DNA of 16,618 nt from Betaproteobacteria bacterium UBA2293. Lineage in GTDB: Bacteria; Pseudomonadota; Gammaproteobacteria; Burkholderiales; Rhodocyclaceae. Below are positions 15,087 to 16,618 of the stretch, piece by piece. The first letter of the stretch is position 1, and every line of letters begins with the position of its first letter. The position numbers and the translations under genes were made by a program. The stretch is taken from contig DDWF01000021.1 of NCBI GenBank assembly GCA_002345845.1, positions 1 through 16,618 of the forward strand. The letters run 5' to 3'. Below the pieces are notes generated by a model. It was not told the DNA's origin and did not search any database. It saw nothing but the letters and a program-made list of their open reading frames with translations.

Positions 15087-15872
15087 ATGGCTGAAGAACT
15101 TACCGCTCCCGATTTCGAGATCGACCACCCCGAGGTATTCGCCCAGTTCTTCCTCGGCAACCCCCTGGAAATCAGCTTTTACCTGAACCTGCTGGCCAAG
15201 CGCCGCTGCCTGTTCACTGCCTATGTCGACGCCGGTGAAAAATTTTTCCTGACTTCCATCGTCGCTGTTGACGACGCCGCCGGCACTCTTTTCCTCGACC
15301 CGTCGAATGCCGAGGAAAGCAACGCCAACGCTTGCGGAGCCAAGCGACTCACCCTGGTCACCAATCTCGATCGGGTCAAGATGCAGATGCTTCTGCCGGC
15401 GCTTCATCGCGCCTCCTATCAGGGACAATCGCTGCTCGCCGCCCCGCTGCCAAAGCAGCTCCTGCGCCTGCAGCGGCGCGAATTTTTCCGTCTGGAACCG
15501 CCCCTGGCCTCGCCGATCACCTGCCAACTGGCCACCCGCGAAGAAGATGGTGCCCTGCAAACTTTCGAGCTGGCGCTGTCCGACATCAGCGGCGGCGGCG
15601 TCAGCCTGATCGGACCGCTCGAACTGGCGCGCCATTTCCAGCGCGACGCACTGTTTCAACAATGCCGGCTGGAGATTCCGGAAGAAGGGGTCACCCAGGT
15701 CAACCTACGGGTTCGCAAAACTGTTGAAGTCTCTGCCCGGGATGGTCAGCACAACCTGCGCATCGGCTGTGAGTTCGTAAATTTGCCCGGCACGCGCCTG
15801 GCTTTCATCGAGCGCTACATCGCCCGTATCGAGCGTGAACGCAAGGCCCGCGAATCAGGGCTGAACGCCTGA
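15087..15872 (+). CDS. ycgR: YcgR-type flagellar brake protein, PilZ c-di-GMP receptor
   Basis: Slows or biases the flagellar motor when c-di-GMP is bound. 261 residues. The N-terminal YcgR (PilZN) domain is at about 15-125. The PilZ domain is at about 127-245, with both binding motifs intact: RREFFR (R131 and R135 of RxxxR, in LQRREFF) and DISGGG (166-171, the DxSxxG motif). The C-terminus is a basic helix. It lies 84 bases after the FhlB gene; a -10-like TAAGAT at 15045-15050 without a good -35 hints at its own transcription, and no clear Shine-Dalgarno precedes the ATG. Together with the cyclase at 2754 it places c-di-GMP synthesis and read-out on either side of the flagellin genes. Confidence 0.93.
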   Translation: MAEELTAPDFEIDHPEVFAQFFLGNPLEISFYLNLLAKRRCLFTAYVDAGEKFFLTSIVAVDDAAGTLFLDPSNAEESNANACGAKRLTLVTNLDRVKMQMLLPALHRASYQGQSLLAAPLPKQLLRLQRREFFRLEPPLASPITCQLATREEDGALQTFELALSDISGGGVSLIGPLELARHFQRDALFQQCRLEIPEEGVTQVNLRVRKTVEVSARDGQHNLRIGCEFVNLPGTRLAFIERYIARIERERKARESGLNA

Positions 15873-15915
15873 CGGGGCGGCAAGTAGCCACCAGCATCGC
15901 CGGCGGCTAACAGCC

Positions 15916-16236
15916 TTAAATCTGCATGTTCATCATGTCCTGATAGGCCGAGACCAAGCGATTACGGACCTGCACCATCTCCTGGAAGGAAACGCTGGCT
16001 GTCTGCAAGGCGATCATCACTTCATGCAGATTCTGCGACGTATCGCCGGCGGCAAGTTTTTCCGCCATCTGATTGGCTTGCGACTGGGTCGTATTGACCT
16101 TGTCGATGGAACTCTTCAAAACCTCGGCGAAATCCATACCCCCGGCCGTCGGCGCGGCCGCCGGCGTCGTGCCGGAAGCCTGCGCAGCGGTGCTGCGCAG
16201 CACGCTCAACATTTGTTCGATACCCTGGGTGTCCAT
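15916..16236 (-). CDS. fliE: Flagellar hook-basal body protein FliE
   Basis: FliE joins the MS ring to the proximal rod and is the first protein exported. 106 residues, close to the E. coli 104. The N-terminal part has an Ala/Thr/Pro linker (20-33). The C-terminal domain has the family signature (LHEVMIALQTASVSFQ at 70-85, QVRNRLVSAYQDMMNMQI at the end). Strong GAGGAG ribosome site eight to thirteen bases before the ATG at 16236. Its own sigma-54 promoter lies between it and the fleR-type gene. It converges with ycgR; only 43 bases separate the ends and no T-rich terminator is seen there. Downstream fliF and others would normally follow but do not: ycgR and the flagellin cluster occupy that side. 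Confidence 0.96.
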   Translation of the reverse strand: MDTQGIEQMLSVLRSTAAQASGTTPAAAPTAGGMDFAEVLKSSIDKVNTTQSQANQMAEKLAAGDTSQNLHEVMIALQTASVSFQEMVQVRNRLVSAYQDMMNMQI

Positions 16237-16266
16237 ATTTCGCTCCTCAATCCTTGGCCAGATACA

Positions 16267-16282
16267 TGCAATTTCCAGGCCA
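16267..16282 (-). promoter_or_regulatory. Sigma-54 promoter of fliE
   Basis: Reads TGGCCTGGAAATTGCA on the minus strand. Compared with TGGCACGnnnnTTGCA it keeps TGGC, the G at position 7 and the whole TTGCA, with the invariant GG and GC at exact spacing. The start point should fall near 16257, about 20 bases before the fliE ATG. It begins two bases after the stop of the fleR-type gene. Confidence 0.85.
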
Positions 16283-16284
16283 GA

Positions 16285-16618
16285 TCAGCCGTTGAAATAT
16301 CCCTCGTCGCGATACTGCTGCAGCTTGTAACGCAGCGTGCGCTCCGATATACCGAGACGCTCGATCGCCGCCTTGCGTGAGCCGCCAACTTCCGCCAGCG
16401 TGCGCAGGATGTGGTCGCGTTCAAGGTCTTTCATATTATCCGCCCTTTTTTCGCCTTCTGGCAGCGTCGCCTCTGGCACTTCGGCAACCGATCGCGGTGC
16501 CGCCTGGCTCAGTGGCCGCGGCGCAAGATGCAGGTGTTCCGGACCAATCAGGCTGCCGGTCGAGAGAATCAGCGCGCGCTGGATAACATTCTCCAGTTCG
16601 CGCACATTGCCCGGCCAG
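16285..16618 (-). CDS. fleR: Sigma-54-dependent flagellar response regulator FleR/FlrC, C-terminal part (partial)
   Basis: Only the last 111 residues are in the window; the frame is open to the right edge (16617). It begins in the end of the AAA+ domain with the NtrC-family motif WPGNVRELENVIQRA, passes a Pro/Ala/Glu-rich linker, and ends in a Fis-type helix-turn-helix (LERDHILRTLAEVGGSRKAA, then LGISERTLRYKLQQYR). Such activators open sigma-54 promoters. Lying directly upstream of fliE and its sigma-54 promoter is the FleR/FlrC position in Pseudomonas and Vibrio type hierarchies. Receiver and most of the ATPase domain are outside, so the subfamily name rests on context. Confidence 0.85.
   Translation of the reverse strand, partial: WPGNVRELENVIQRALILSTGSLIGPEHLHLAPRPLSQAAPRSVAEVPEATLPEGEKRADNMKDLERDHILRTLAEVGGSRKAAIERLGISERTLRYKLQQYRDEGYFNG

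Noticed and set aside
16180..16200. Inverted repeat (9-base arms, 3-base loop) in the fliE coding region
   Set aside because: Made of repeated GCGC/CAG units in an Ala/Thr-coding GC-rich linker; likely composition, with no site context.
1..16618. CRISPR array, insertion sequence or toxin-antitoxin pair
   Set aside because: No regularly spaced repeats, transposase motifs or small paired genes of such type were found on either strand.

Overview
The window reads as a chromosomal segment of a GC-rich, polarly flagellated betaproteobacterium, most likely from the Rhodocyclales (Dechloromonas/Azonexus-like). This placement is inferred from gene order, protein style and the sigma-54/FleR flagellar hierarchy; no search could be run.

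Left part (1-2276, minus strand): two genes of a type I secretion system. A PrtD/AprD-type ABC exporter is followed, with a 4-base overlap, by an HlyD/PrtE-type membrane fusion protein that runs off the left edge. No substrate or TolC-like partner is in view. A gene-poor stretch (2277-2753) then holds a structurally unusual tRNA-Thr(UGU) on the minus strand, with a perfect -10 box and a strong intrinsic terminator.

Middle (2754-10144, plus strand): a soluble GGEEF diguanylate cyclase overlaps a family-2 glycosyltransferase with a TPR-like tail. Next comes a 1469-residue protein whose modules I read as SAM methyltransferase, kinase-like domain, two GT-A (GT2-like) domains and a GT-B (GT4-like) domain. 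Its methyltransferase plus kinase front half recalls WbdD, the O-antigen chain terminator. It ends 109 bases before the flagellin gene, so flagellin glycosylation is the natural hypothesis.

Right part (10153-15872, plus strand): a late flagellar cluster opened by a sigma-28 promoter: fliC (short flagellin), flaG, fliD, fliS, a fliT-like gene, a fliK-like gene, a stand-alone FlhB C-terminal domain gene (FhlB type), then the c-di-GMP flagellar brake ycgR. The RNA structure here is notable: a hairpin between fliC and flaG, a hairpin presenting GGA over the fliD Shine-Dalgarno (CsrA-like geometry), and a 26-base perfect palindrome inside fliS.

Right edge (15916-16618, minus strand): fliE, preceded by a good sigma-54 promoter, and the C-terminus of the sigma-54-dependent response regulator FleR/FlrC. 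Together the genes cover flagellin synthesis, capping, chaperoning, probable glycan decoration, and c-di-GMP control at both the synthesis (cyclase) and receptor (YcgR) ends.
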